From Blastocatellia bacterium (GTDB taxonomy: Bacteria; Acidobacteriota; Blastocatellia; UBA7656): 64,000 nucleotides of DNA. The stretch covers positions 62,001-126,000 of the forward strand of contig DATENM010000090.1 of NCBI GenBank assembly GCA_035275065.1, given 5' to 3'. The notes below the pieces were generated by a model that did not search any database, had not been told where the DNA came from, and saw only the letters and a program-made list of their open reading frames with translations. A program made the translations under genes and the position numbers. This document shows, piece by piece, positions 38,233 through 46,079 of this stretch. How positions within the stretch are numbered: position 1 is the first letter of the stretch; the number at the start of each line of letters is the position of its first letter.

Positions 38233-39225
38233 ATGTTTGTTCTAAGGCCCGCGTCCGGGTTCGGCACCGCGCCGGTTAAACCCATTGAGCCGGATCAGCC
38301 CGCCGCCGAAGACGCCGCCGCCGCCGCGGCGAGCGACGAACCCTACATCGATGAAGGGCTGCCGGTGCCGGAAGGCTACGGCGTTGACATCATTCGCGCC
38401 CTGCTGCAAGACCCGTTTCGCATCTTCATCTACTGGGAGGTGCGCCCGGAAAGTCTCAAGGGGTTGACGCGGATTTTTTCCGAAGCCGAGGCCGCCGCGT
38501 TCCGCACCACGCTCAAGCTGCGCGACATGGACGGCAGCCAGGAAGCCTTCTTTGAAGTCGGGCCGCGCGGGCGCTACTGGATGATGGTCTTCCCCGACCG
38601 CACCTACGAATTCGAAATCGGCGTGCGCTCGCCGGCGCACGGCTACATCGCGCTGGTGCGCTCGAATCAGGTACGCACGCCGCGCGGCACGGTCTCGCCG
38701 GTGCCCGCGCCTGAGCCGGCCTACCAGATGACGACGCCGGAATTTCTCGGCGTCTTGCAGGCTTCGGGATTTGCGCCCGAGCAGGCGATGGAGATCACCG
38801 TAGCGCCGATGCCGGGCTCGACCGCCGACGGCCAGCAGATCGCCAACCTGCTGCTCAAGCTGCCCGAATCTGTGCGCAACGCGCTGCTGATTACCGCCAT
38901 CGGCGGCGACCTCACCGTTGATGTGATTGACGCGCTGCCTGAACCCTTCCGCAGCGAGTTGTTGAAACTCTACTACTCCAGCGAAGGCCGGTTGGCGTCG
39001 GTCGGACTGGCGCACTACTTGCCGGAAGTGCTGCGCGAGGCGATTGAAGACGAGCGTGAATTGATTGGCGACCGCGCCCACCCGCTGCACGTCACGCCGC
39101 GCTTCTTTGCGGGGGCCAGCGAGTGTATGCCGCCGGGCGAAGAGTTTCATCTGCCGCGCCTGCCGCAATTCAGAGTGCCCGGTTCCTGGTTCCTGGTTCC
39201 CAGTACGTCGTCGCGCAAGCCGTGA
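38233..39225 (+). CDS. DUF4912 domain protein
   Basis: The 330-residue protein has a DUF4912 domain at about 48-160: YGVDIIRALLQDPFRIFIYW, then FFEVGPRGRYWMMVFPDRTY and FEIGVRSPAHGYIALVRSNQ. The domain resembles a carbohydrate-binding or Ig-like fold and is often found beside GH57 genes, as here. The middle region is helical. The last ~17 residues (VPGSWFLVPSTSSRKP) are read through a degenerate heptad repeat arm and are probably not conserved. It is followed 38 bases later by the GH57 branching enzyme, so it may help in glucan synthesis. No signal peptide. Confidence 0.82.
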   Translation: MFVLRPASGFGTAPVKPIEPDQPAAEDAAAAAASDEPYIDEGLPVPEGYGVDIIRALLQDPFRIFIYWEVRPESLKGLTRIFSEAEAAAFRTTLKLRDMDGSQEAFFEVGPRGRYWMMVFPDRTYEFEIGVRSPAHGYIALVRSNQVRTPRGTVSPVPAPEPAYQMTTPEFLGVLQASGFAPEQAMEITVAPMPGSTADGQQIANLLLKLPESVRNALLITAIGGDLTVDVIDALPEPFRSELLKLYYSSEGRLASVGLAHYLPEVLREAIEDERELIGDRAHPLHVTPRFFAGASECMPPGEEFHLPRLPQFRVPGSWFLVPSTSSRKP

Positions 39226-39245
39226 CCAACCAGTAACCACGAACC
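39181..39245. repeat. Degenerate inverted heptad-repeat element (element p, unit GGTTCCT)
   Basis: Three GGTTCCT units (39181-39206) face degenerate complements (39224-39245). The left arm encodes part of the C-terminus of the DUF4912 protein; the right arm runs between that stop and the GH57 gene. It is the weakest member of the family. Confidence 0.55.
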
Positions 39246-39263
39246 TTGAGCCCGAGACCCACC

Positions 39264-40847
39264 ATGGAACAAGGACTGTTAGCCATCATCCTGCACGCGC
39301 ACCTGCCTTTCGTGCGCCACCCCGAATACCCGGAATTCCTCGAAGAAGACTGGCTCTTTGAAGCCATCAGCGAAACCTACCTGCCGCTCTTGCAGGTCTT
39401 TGAAGGCTGCATGCTGGACGGCGTGCGGGCGCGCGTCACGCTGGGGCTGACGCCGCCGCTGTGCGAGATGCTGGCCGATCCGCTGTTGCAGGATCGCTAC
39501 GTGCGCCACCTCGGCAAGCTGATCGAGCTTTGCGAAAAAGAGGTCGTGCGCACGCGCGGCTCGGAAGCCATGAACGCGACGGCGCAGATGTACTTCAACC
39601 ATTTCACCGTCGCCCGCGATATGTTCGAGAACCGCTATCAGCGGAATATCTTGAACGGCTTTCGCGCCCTTCAAGAAGCCGGCGCCATTGACATCATCAC
39701 CTGTGGCGCGACGCACGGCTTTTTGCCGCTGATGACGCGCACGGAGGCGCGGCGCGCACAGATCGAGGTCGGTAAGCGGAATTACATGAAGCATTTCGGG
39801 CGCGAGCCGCGCGGCATCTGGCTGCCGGAATGCGCCTACACCGCCGGCGTAGACGATCTGCTGGCGGCGGCGGGGATTCGCTTCTTCGTCGTTGACGCGC
39901 ACGCCATCATGTTCGGCCACCCGCAGCCGCGGCGCGGCATCTACGCCCCGGCCATCACGCCTGCCGGTGTCGCCGCTTTTGCGCGCGACGTCGAGACCAG
40001 CGAGCAGGTCTGGAGCGCCGAGATCGGCTATCCGGGCGATGTCGATTACCGCGAGTTTTACCGCGACCTCGGCTTCGACGGCGATTACGACTACATCAAG
40101 CCTTACTTGCACAGCGACGGCATTCGCCGCAATCTCGGCATCAAGTATTTCCGCGTCACCGGCAAGGTTGACCTCGGCGCCAAGCAGCCTTACGTGCCGC
40201 AGTGGGCGGCGGGCAAAGCGGCGACGCACGCCGCCCACTTCATGCACAACCGCCAGGCGCAGGCGCAGCACCTGGCCCCGGTTCTGGGCCGCAAGCCGCT
40301 GATCGTCTCGCCCTACGACGCCGAGTTGTTCGGCCACTGGTGGTTCGAGGGGCCGCAGTTCTTAAACCACCTCTTCCGCAAAATTCACTTCGACCAGGAC
40401 GAGATTCGCCTGGCGACGCCGCTCGATTATCTGGCCGAGTACACGGACAACCAGCAGCAGCAGATCAGCACCTCGTCGTGGGGCGCGGAAGGCTATTACC
40501 GCGTCTGGATCAACGGCGAGAACGAATGGATGTATATGCACCAGCACGTCGCCGAAGACCGCATGATCGAGCTGGCGCGCGAGCACACGGAAGCTGAAGG
40601 CTTGATGCAGCGCGCCCTGAATCAGGCGGCGCGCGAGTTGTTGCTGGCGGAATCTTCGGACTGGGCCTTCATCATCACGACGGCGACCAGCGTGCAATAC
40701 GCCAAGAAGCGTTTCCGCGATCATATCCACCGCTTCACGCGGCTTTACGAGATGATTAAGCGCGCCGAGATTGACGAGGAATGGCTCGCCGACGTCGAAT
40801 GGAAAGACTCGATTTTTCAGGAGATTGATTACAAAGTCTATCAATAA
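39264..40847 (+). CDS. 1,4-alpha-glucan branching enzyme, GH57
   Basis: The 527-residue protein starts with GLLAIILHAHLPFVRHPEYP, the GH57 motif 1. It has WLPECAYTAGVDDLLAAAGI with the catalytic Glu near 190 and SPYDAELFGHWWFEGPQFL with the second catalytic Asp near 352. The C-terminus has a helical domain (WAFIITTATSVQYAKKRFRDH) typical of GH57 branching enzymes. It introduces alpha-1,6 branches in glycogen. It forms an operon with the DUF4912 gene. Together with the debranching enzyme and MalQ, this gives both synthesis and breakdown of glycogen in this window. Confidence 0.92.
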   Translation: MEQGLLAIILHAHLPFVRHPEYPEFLEEDWLFEAISETYLPLLQVFEGCMLDGVRARVTLGLTPPLCEMLADPLLQDRYVRHLGKLIELCEKEVVRTRGSEAMNATAQMYFNHFTVARDMFENRYQRNILNGFRALQEAGAIDIITCGATHGFLPLMTRTEARRAQIEVGKRNYMKHFGREPRGIWLPECAYTAGVDDLLAAAGIRFFVVDAHAIMFGHPQPRRGIYAPAITPAGVAAFARDVETSEQVWSAEIGYPGDVDYREFYRDLGFDGDYDYIKPYLHSDGIRRNLGIKYFRVTGKVDLGAKQPYVPQWAAGKAATHAAHFMHNRQAQAQHLAPVLGRKPLIVSPYDAELFGHWWFEGPQFLNHLFRKIHFDQDEIRLATPLDYLAEYTDNQQQQISTSSWGAEGYYRVWINGENEWMYMHQHVAEDRMIELAREHTEAEGLMQRALNQAARELLLAESSDWAFIITTATSVQYAKKRFRDHIHRFTRLYEMIKRAEIDEEWLADVEWKDSIFQEIDYKVYQ

Positions 40848-40924
40848 CCTGCTCGGCTGTGGACGATTACACCCCGCTTCTGGGAGAATAATTAATCCAG
40901 CAAGGGCCTTGAGGTGTAAACGGC

Positions 40925-43264
40925 GTGATCGAGCAGACGGTTTCTCATTATCGCATTATCAGAGAACTCGGCGCGGGCGGTATGGGCGAGGTGTATCTCG
41001 CCGAAGACCTCAGGCTCGGTCGCAGCGTCGCGCTCAAATTCCTGCCGGCCTCTTATCAGTACGATCCTGACCGCCGCACGCGCTTCATGCAGGAAGCGCG
41101 CGCCACCTCGGCCCTGCGCTCGCCGCACATCGTGGCGATCTACGACATCGGCGAATATGAAGGCGCCATCTTCATCGTCATGGAGTACGTCGAAGGCGAA
41201 CTGCTCAGCTTGCGCCTGGAGCGCGGCCCGCTCCCCTTGCGCGACGTAATGTTGATCAGCGCGCAGATCGCCGACGCGCTCAACGAAGCGCATGGCTTTG
41301 GCATCATTCACTGCGACATCAAGAGCGCCAACCTGATGCTGAACGAGCGCGGCGCGGTCAAGATTTTAGACTTTGGCATTGCCAAAGTGACGCGCTCCGG
41401 CTCGCTGCGCACGGACGAGACGACCAAAGAGCTGGTGCGGCAAACCTCGCTTAACGTCGTCGCCGGCACGGTCGCCTATATGTCGCCCGAACAGGCGATG
41501 GGCCACCCCATAGATCACCGCTCGGACATCTTTTCGCTCGGCGTCGTGATGTACGAGATGATCACCGGGCACCTGCCCTTCGGCGGCCTCAACAGCATCG
41601 AAGTCGTTGACCGCATCATCCACGCCGAGCCCGTGCCTATCGCGCGGCTGAACTACAACGTGCCGCCGGCCCTTGAGCGCGTTGTCCGCAAGTGCCTCGA
41701 AAAGCAACCGGAGCGGCGCTACCAATCGTCGCAGGAGTTGCTGGTCGATTTGCAGAATCTGCTGCGCGACATGGACAGCGGCGCGCACCCGCCGCAGGGC
41801 ACGACCATTGACCTGCACCGTCCGACGCAGTCTTTGCCGCGCCCGCCGTCACGCCGCCGCGCCATTGATTCGCTGGCCATTCTGCCGCTCATCAACCTGA
41901 GCGGCGATTCGGAGACCGATTACCTGTCGGAAGGCATCACCGAGTCGTTGATCCACACGCTTTCGGCGCTGCCGCGCCTGCGCGTGATGGCGCGCTCGAC
42001 CGTCTTTCGCTACAAGGTGCGCACCACCGGCAGCCTGCACGCGCAGGAGCCTGACCCGATGCGCGTCGGGCGCGAGCTGAATGTGCGCGCCGTGCTGGTC
42101 GGGCGCATCCTCCAACGCGGCGAGCAGGTCATCGTCAAGTCCGAGCTGATCGATACGCTCGACGGCTCGCACCTCTGGGGCGGTCAGATCAGCCACTCGC
42201 TTTGTGATATTTGTGACATTGAAGAGGAGATGGCCGCGGAGATCGCCGAGCACTTGCGTTTGAAGCTCACCGGCGCGCAGAAGAAGCGCCTGGCGCGGCG
42301 CTACACCGAAGACACCGCCGCTTACCAGCTCTACCTCAAAGGCCGCTATCACTGGAACCGGCGCACCGAAGAAGACCTGCGCCGGGGCATCGAATTCTTC
42401 GAGCAGGCGATTGCTCTCGACCCGAACTACGCGCTCGCCTACTCGGGCCTCTCAGACAGCCACACGCTGATGGCGAGCTATAGCAAGATGCCGCCGCGCA
42501 CCGCCTTCCTGCGCGCCAAGGCGACGGCCATGAAAGCCTTGAAGCTCGACCCCAAGCTCGCCGAGGCGCGCGTCAGCTTGGCGCACATTCGCTTCTGGTA
42601 CGAGTGGGAGTGGGCGGCGGCGGAACAGGAGTTCAAGCAGGCCATCACACTGAACCCGGCTTACGGGACGGCGCACCTGTGGTACGCGCTCTTTCTGGCG
42701 GCGATGCGGCGCGGCGACGAAGCGGTCGCCGAAGTCCGCCGGGCGATGGAGCTAGAGCCGCTGTCGCCGGTCGTCAACCTCAACGTCGCGCGCATCTATT
42801 ACTTCTCGCGCCGCTACGACGAAGCGATTGACCAGGTCCGCAAGACGATGGAGCTGGCGACAGATTACTCGCTGGCGCACCGGCGGCTGGGGATGATCTA
42901 CGAGCAGAAGCAGATGTACAGTGAAGCGGTCGCTGAATTCGAGCGCGCCTTGCAACTGGTGCCGCACGACACTGAAACCATGTCGGCGCTGGGTCACGCC
43001 TACGCCGCCTGGGGGCGGACGACCGACGCCGAGATGTCGCTGGTGACGCTCAACGAATTGACTTCACGGTTGTACGTTTCGCCCTACAGCATGGCGCGCG
43101 CTTACTTCGGCGTCGGCGACCGCGACCGGGGCTTCGAGCAACTGGAGAAGACCTACCGCGAGCGCCACGGCATACTGGTCTACATCAACGTCGAGCCGGT
43201 CTTTGACGACGTGCGCGACGATCCGCGCTTTGAAGATTTGCTGCGCCGCATGGGGCTGGCCTGA
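40925..43264 (+). CDS. Ser/Thr protein kinase with FlgO-like and TPR domains, HCD variant
   Basis: The 779-residue protein begins at a GTG, with GAGG 10 bases upstream. Kinase motifs are GAGGMGEVYLAED, VALKFLP (ATP Lys), DFGIAKV and AYMSPEQAM. The catalytic loop reads IIHCDIKSANLML instead of HRD, so the Arg that usually contacts the activation loop is replaced by Cys, while the catalytic Asp is kept. A linker leads to an FlgO/TolB-N-like segment (LAILPLINLSGDSETDYLSE, MARSTVFRYK) and then C-terminal TPRs (ALDPNYALAYSGLSDSHTLM). It is a paralogue of the kinase at 2107. A DUF2318 gene follows 28 bases later. Confidence 0.92.
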   Translation: MIEQTVSHYRIIRELGAGGMGEVYLAEDLRLGRSVALKFLPASYQYDPDRRTRFMQEARATSALRSPHIVAIYDIGEYEGAIFIVMEYVEGELLSLRLERGPLPLRDVMLISAQIADALNEAHGFGIIHCDIKSANLMLNERGAVKILDFGIAKVTRSGSLRTDETTKELVRQTSLNVVAGTVAYMSPEQAMGHPIDHRSDIFSLGVVMYEMITGHLPFGGLNSIEVVDRIIHAEPVPIARLNYNVPPALERVVRKCLEKQPERRYQSSQELLVDLQNLLRDMDSGAHPPQGTTIDLHRPTQSLPRPPSRRRAIDSLAILPLINLSGDSETDYLSEGITESLIHTLSALPRLRVMARSTVFRYKVRTTGSLHAQEPDPMRVGRELNVRAVLVGRILQRGEQVIVKSELIDTLDGSHLWGGQISHSLCDICDIEEEMAAEIAEHLRLKLTGAQKKRLARRYTEDTAAYQLYLKGRYHWNRRTEEDLRRGIEFFEQAIALDPNYALAYSGLSDSHTLMASYSKMPPRTAFLRAKATAMKALKLDPKLAEARVSLAHIRFWYEWEWAAAEQEFKQAITLNPAYGTAHLWYALFLAAMRRGDEAVAEVRRAMELEPLSPVVNLNVARIYYFSRRYDEAIDQVRKTMELATDYSLAHRRLGMIYEQKQMYSEAVAEFERALQLVPHDTETMSALGHAYAAWGRTTDAEMSLVTLNELTSRLYVSPYSMARAYFGVGDRDRGFEQLEKTYRERHGILVYINVEPVFDDVRDDPRFEDLLRRMGLA

Positions 43265-43291
43265 TTGGCCTTGATGAAGAGGAAGTTTTTG

Positions 43292-43822
43292 ATGGATAAC
43301 CAACCGCAGAGCAATGGCCGCGAGCGCAAGCGCGCGCAGTTTGCCGACGGCGCGCAACCGAAACGCAAACCGACCGCCTGGCTCATTTTGATCGCGATTG
43401 TGCTGGCCGCGGGCATCGCTTTCTTTCTCTTGCGCGGTCGCGGCGACCAGCCGTCGGCGACCGTCATTAACAACAGCGCCTCAGGCGACGTTCGCATCCC
43501 GCTCGCCGAGTTGAGCAGCACGGCAAAGTTTTACGACTACACGCTGGCCGACAATCGCAAGCTGCGCTTCTTCGCGCTCAAGAGCTCGGACGGCGTTTAT
43601 CGCGCGGCGCTCGATGCCTGCGACACCTGTTATCACGCCAAGAAGGGCTATCATCAGGAAGGCGATGACATGGTGTGCAACAACTGCGGCCTGCATTTTC
43701 ATTCGGCGCAGGTCAACGAAGTTCATGGCGGCTGCAACCCGGTCGGCCTGCCGCGCCAGATCGAAGGCGATGTGCTGGTCATCAAGGCCAGCGACCTGCA
43801 AGCGCGGCAACAATACTTCTGA
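43292..43822 (+). CDS. DUF2318 Fe-S-type membrane-anchored protein
   Basis: The 176-residue protein has one membrane anchor (PTAWLILIAIVLAAGIAFFL). Its extracytoplasmic DUF2318 domain carries two CxxC pairs, DACDTCYHAKKGY and MVCNNCGLHFHS, plus a later Cys in VHGGCNPVGLP. Relatives occur in iron-uptake gene sets next to FtsX-like permeases and ABC ATPases, as in the p19/ftr1 locus of Campylobacter; the precise chemistry is not settled. ATG at 43292 has GAGGAAG 8 bases upstream. The next two genes are a permease and an ATPase, which supports a shared transport function. Confidence 0.85.
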   Translation: MDNQPQSNGRERKRAQFADGAQPKRKPTAWLILIAIVLAAGIAFFLLRGRGDQPSATVINNSASGDVRIPLAELSSTAKFYDYTLADNRKLRFFALKSSDGVYRAALDACDTCYHAKKGYHQEGDDMVCNNCGLHFHSAQVNEVHGGCNPVGLPRQIEGDVLVIKASDLQARQQYF

Positions 43823-43932
43823 AGTGACAAGTGACAAGTGACGAGTGACAAGACGTTGTCACTCTGATTCCCGGCGAACATTGGCGGGCGGAATCCTACT
43901 TGTCACTTGTCACTTGTCACTTGTCACTCGTT
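43821..43932. repeat. Inverted heptad-repeat element (element h, unit GTGACAA)
   Basis: The left arm (43821-43852) starts at the DUF2318 stop codon. The right arm (43898-43932) ends on the base before the permease ATG. Both have four GTGACAA/GTGACGA units. The loop is about 45 bases. Confidence 0.88.
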
Positions 43933-45183
43933 ATGCGTATCAGCACCATCGCACTGGCCAATCTGAAGCGGCGCAAGGGCAAGGCCGCTTTCCTCGTCGT
44001 CGGCATCGGCATCGGCATCGGCACCGCCGTCGCGCTGCTCAGCCTGAGCGGCTCGATCAAAGATGAGATCGGCTCGCAGCTCGACCGTTTCGGCGCCAAC
44101 ATCGTCGTCGTGCCGCAATCGCATAACCTGGCGCTCGATTATGGCGGCGTCGCGGTTTCCAGCGTCTCGTTCGACGTGCAACAACTCAAGTCCGAAGACG
44201 TCGCCGGCATCTTCGACATCCCGCTGCACAATCGCATCAGTCTGGTATCGCCAAAGCTGCTGGGCGCGGTACGCATCGAAGGCCGCGACGTGCTGCTGGC
44301 CGGCGTTGATTTCAAGAGCGAGCTGACCTTGAAACGCTGGTGGCATATCGTCGGGCGCAAGCCCGAAGCCGATACAGAGGTGCTCGTGGGTTACGAAGCC
44401 GCGCAGGCGCTCGGCCTGGTCGAGCCAACGGCGCAGGCCGCAAATGAAAACAACGCGCACACGGGCGCACACACCGACGCGCACGCCGCGCCGAGCCATG
44501 ACGCCTTCAAGATCGCTCGCGAGCGCCTGATGATCGCCGGGCGCGAGCATACGGTTGCCGGCATCATCTCGCCTGCGGGCGGGCCGGAAGACCGCATCGT
44601 TTTTGGCGAGCTGCGCCACGTTCAACAATTGCTCAACAAGCCGGATCAACTGAGCCTCATCGAAGTCAGCGCCCTCTGCAAAGACTGTCCCATCGGCGAC
44701 ATCGTTGCCGAGATCAGCGAGCGGTTGCCGCACGCCAAAGTTTCAGCCATTCAACAATCGGTGCGTGCCCGCGGCGAGACCGTCGAGCGGCTGACGCGCT
44801 TTTCAGCCGCCGTCGCGTCAGTCGTCCTGGGGATCGGCGCGCTGATGATCTTTACGACGATGATGGGCTCGGTCGTCGAGCGCACCAAAGAGATTGGCGT
44901 GCTGCGCGCCATCGGTTTTCGCCGCGCCCACATCGTGCAAGGCTTGATGATCGAGATCGGCTTGATCAGCGTCCTGGGCGGATTGCTGGGCTGGGCCGCG
45001 GGGATGCTTGCAAGCTTTATTGCGCTGCCTTACTTCGCCGAAAGCGAGCCGGCGTTTGCGCTTCACCCCTTGATGGCCATCGCCGCCATCGGCGCGGGCC
45101 TGCTGATTGGTATGGCCAGCAGCATTTATCCCATCGTGCGCGCCTCGCGCCTCGACCCGTCGGAAGCCGTCCGCTACATTTGA
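43933..45183 (+). CDS. FtsX/MacB-type ABC transporter permease
   Basis: The 416-residue protein has an N-terminal helix (AAFLVVGIGIGIGTAVALLS), a periplasmic domain of ~230 residues and three C-terminal helices (VASVVLGIGALMIFTTMMGS, GLISVLGGLLGWAAGMLASF, AAIGAGLLIGMASSIYPIV). This is the MacB/FtsX four-helix plan. A His-rich loop (NAHTGAHTDAHAAPSHDAF) in the periplasmic part could bind metal, in keeping with a DUF2318 partner. The RTKEIGVLRAIGFRR-like coupling motif (ERTKEIGVLRAIGFR) is present. The start at 43933 has no ribosome binding site because repeat arm h ends there. The ATPase follows 98 bases later. Confidence 0.88.
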   Translation: MRISTIALANLKRRKGKAAFLVVGIGIGIGTAVALLSLSGSIKDEIGSQLDRFGANIVVVPQSHNLALDYGGVAVSSVSFDVQQLKSEDVAGIFDIPLHNRISLVSPKLLGAVRIEGRDVLLAGVDFKSELTLKRWWHIVGRKPEADTEVLVGYEAAQALGLVEPTAQAANENNAHTGAHTDAHAAPSHDAFKIARERLMIAGREHTVAGIISPAGGPEDRIVFGELRHVQQLLNKPDQLSLIEVSALCKDCPIGDIVAEISERLPHAKVSAIQQSVRARGETVERLTRFSAAVASVVLGIGALMIFTTMMGSVVERTKEIGVLRAIGFRRAHIVQGLMIEIGLISVLGGLLGWAAGMLASFIALPYFAESEPAFALHPLMAIAAIGAGLLIGMASSIYPIVRASRLDPSEAVRYI

Positions 45184-45186
45184 GCG

Positions 45187-45275
45187 GAAGAAGTCAGGAG
45201 TCAGAATGGAAGAGGAGGTCGCCGCGCCCCGCCTCCCATTTATTCTGGCTCCTGACTTCTGACTCCTGACTCCTC
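45187..45275. repeat. Inverted heptad-repeat element (element i, unit TCAGGAG/TCAGAAG)
   Basis: The left arm (45187-45210) lies just after the permease stop codon. The right arm (45242-45275) ends 6 bases before the ATPase start codon. The loop is about 31 bases. The arms match elements c, d and j. Confidence 0.85.
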
Positions 45276-45281
45276 TTTCTT

Positions 45282-45983
45282 ATGTCTTTCGTCCAAATCG
45301 AAAACGTCAGCAAGGAATATCCGGCCAATGGCGCGTCGCCTGCCGCCTGCGTGCTGACTGAAGTGAGCGCCGAAATCCGCGAAGGCGAGTTCGTCTGCCT
45401 GATGGGGCCGTCGGGCTCCGGCAAGTCAACGCTGCTCACCGTTGTCGGCGCAATGAATCATCCGACCGCCGGGCGCGTGCTGGTTGATAACATCGACGTG
45501 TATGCGCTCAGCGATGAGCGGCGCGCCGACTTTCGCCGCGAATACCTCGGCTTCGTCTTTCAGCAGCATCACCTGATGCCTTATTTGAATGCCGTAGAGA
45601 ATGTGGTGTTGCCGCTGGCGACGGTCAATGCCAGCGCCAGAGAGAAACGCGAGCGGGCGCTGCGCGTGCTCGAGCGCGTCGGGCTTGCTGACAAGGCGTT
45701 GCGTTTGCCGAGCGAGCTATCGGGCGGCGAGCAAGGGCGGCTGGCGGTCGCCCGCGCGCTGGTCAACGAGCCGCCGCTGGTGCTTGCCGATGAGCCGACC
45801 GGGGCGCTCGACTCTAAAACCGGGCGCGAGGTCATCGAGCTATTCCTGCAACTCAACGCCACCGGCCAGACCATCTTCATGGTGACGCACAATCCCGACA
45901 ACGCGCGGCTCGCGCACCGCACGATTCACATCGTTGACGGACGGATTGTAGAGGCGGAGGAGGGGAGTCAGGAGTCAGGATAA
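45282..45983 (+). CDS. ABC transporter ATP-binding protein (LolD/MacB type)
   Basis: The 233-residue protein has Walker A (MGPSGSGKSTLL), a Q-loop (FVFQQHHLMPYLNAVENV), the signature LSGGEQGRLAVARAL, Walker B (PLVLADEPTGALD) and the H-loop (MVTHNPD). It should power the FtsX-like permease just upstream. The last residues (EEGSQESG) are encoded by repeat arm j, so they are not likely to be conserved. No Shine-Dalgarno is clear because repeat arm i sits there. Confidence 0.95.
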   Translation: MSFVQIENVSKEYPANGASPAACVLTEVSAEIREGEFVCLMGPSGSGKSTLLTVVGAMNHPTAGRVLVDNIDVYALSDERRADFRREYLGFVFQQHHLMPYLNAVENVVLPLATVNASAREKRERALRVLERVGLADKALRLPSELSGGEQGRLAVARALVNEPPLVLADEPTGALDSKTGREVIELFLQLNATGQTIFMVTHNPDNARLAHRTIHIVDGRIVEAEEGSQESG

Positions 45984-46079
45984 AAAGTAGAACCGCGAAA
46001 AGCGGACTCGCGACGAGCGGACTTGCTGCCGCTGACTCCCTTCTCCATTCTGACTTCTGACTCCTGACTCCTGACTCCT
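45961..46079. repeat. Inverted heptad-repeat element (element j, unit TCAGGAG)
   Basis: The left arm (45961-45980) lies within the last codons of the ABC ATPase gene. The right arm (46047-46079) touches the stop codon of the first ADOP permease gene. The loop of about 66 bases contains a smaller CCGC repeat. It separates convergent genes. Confidence 0.8.
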
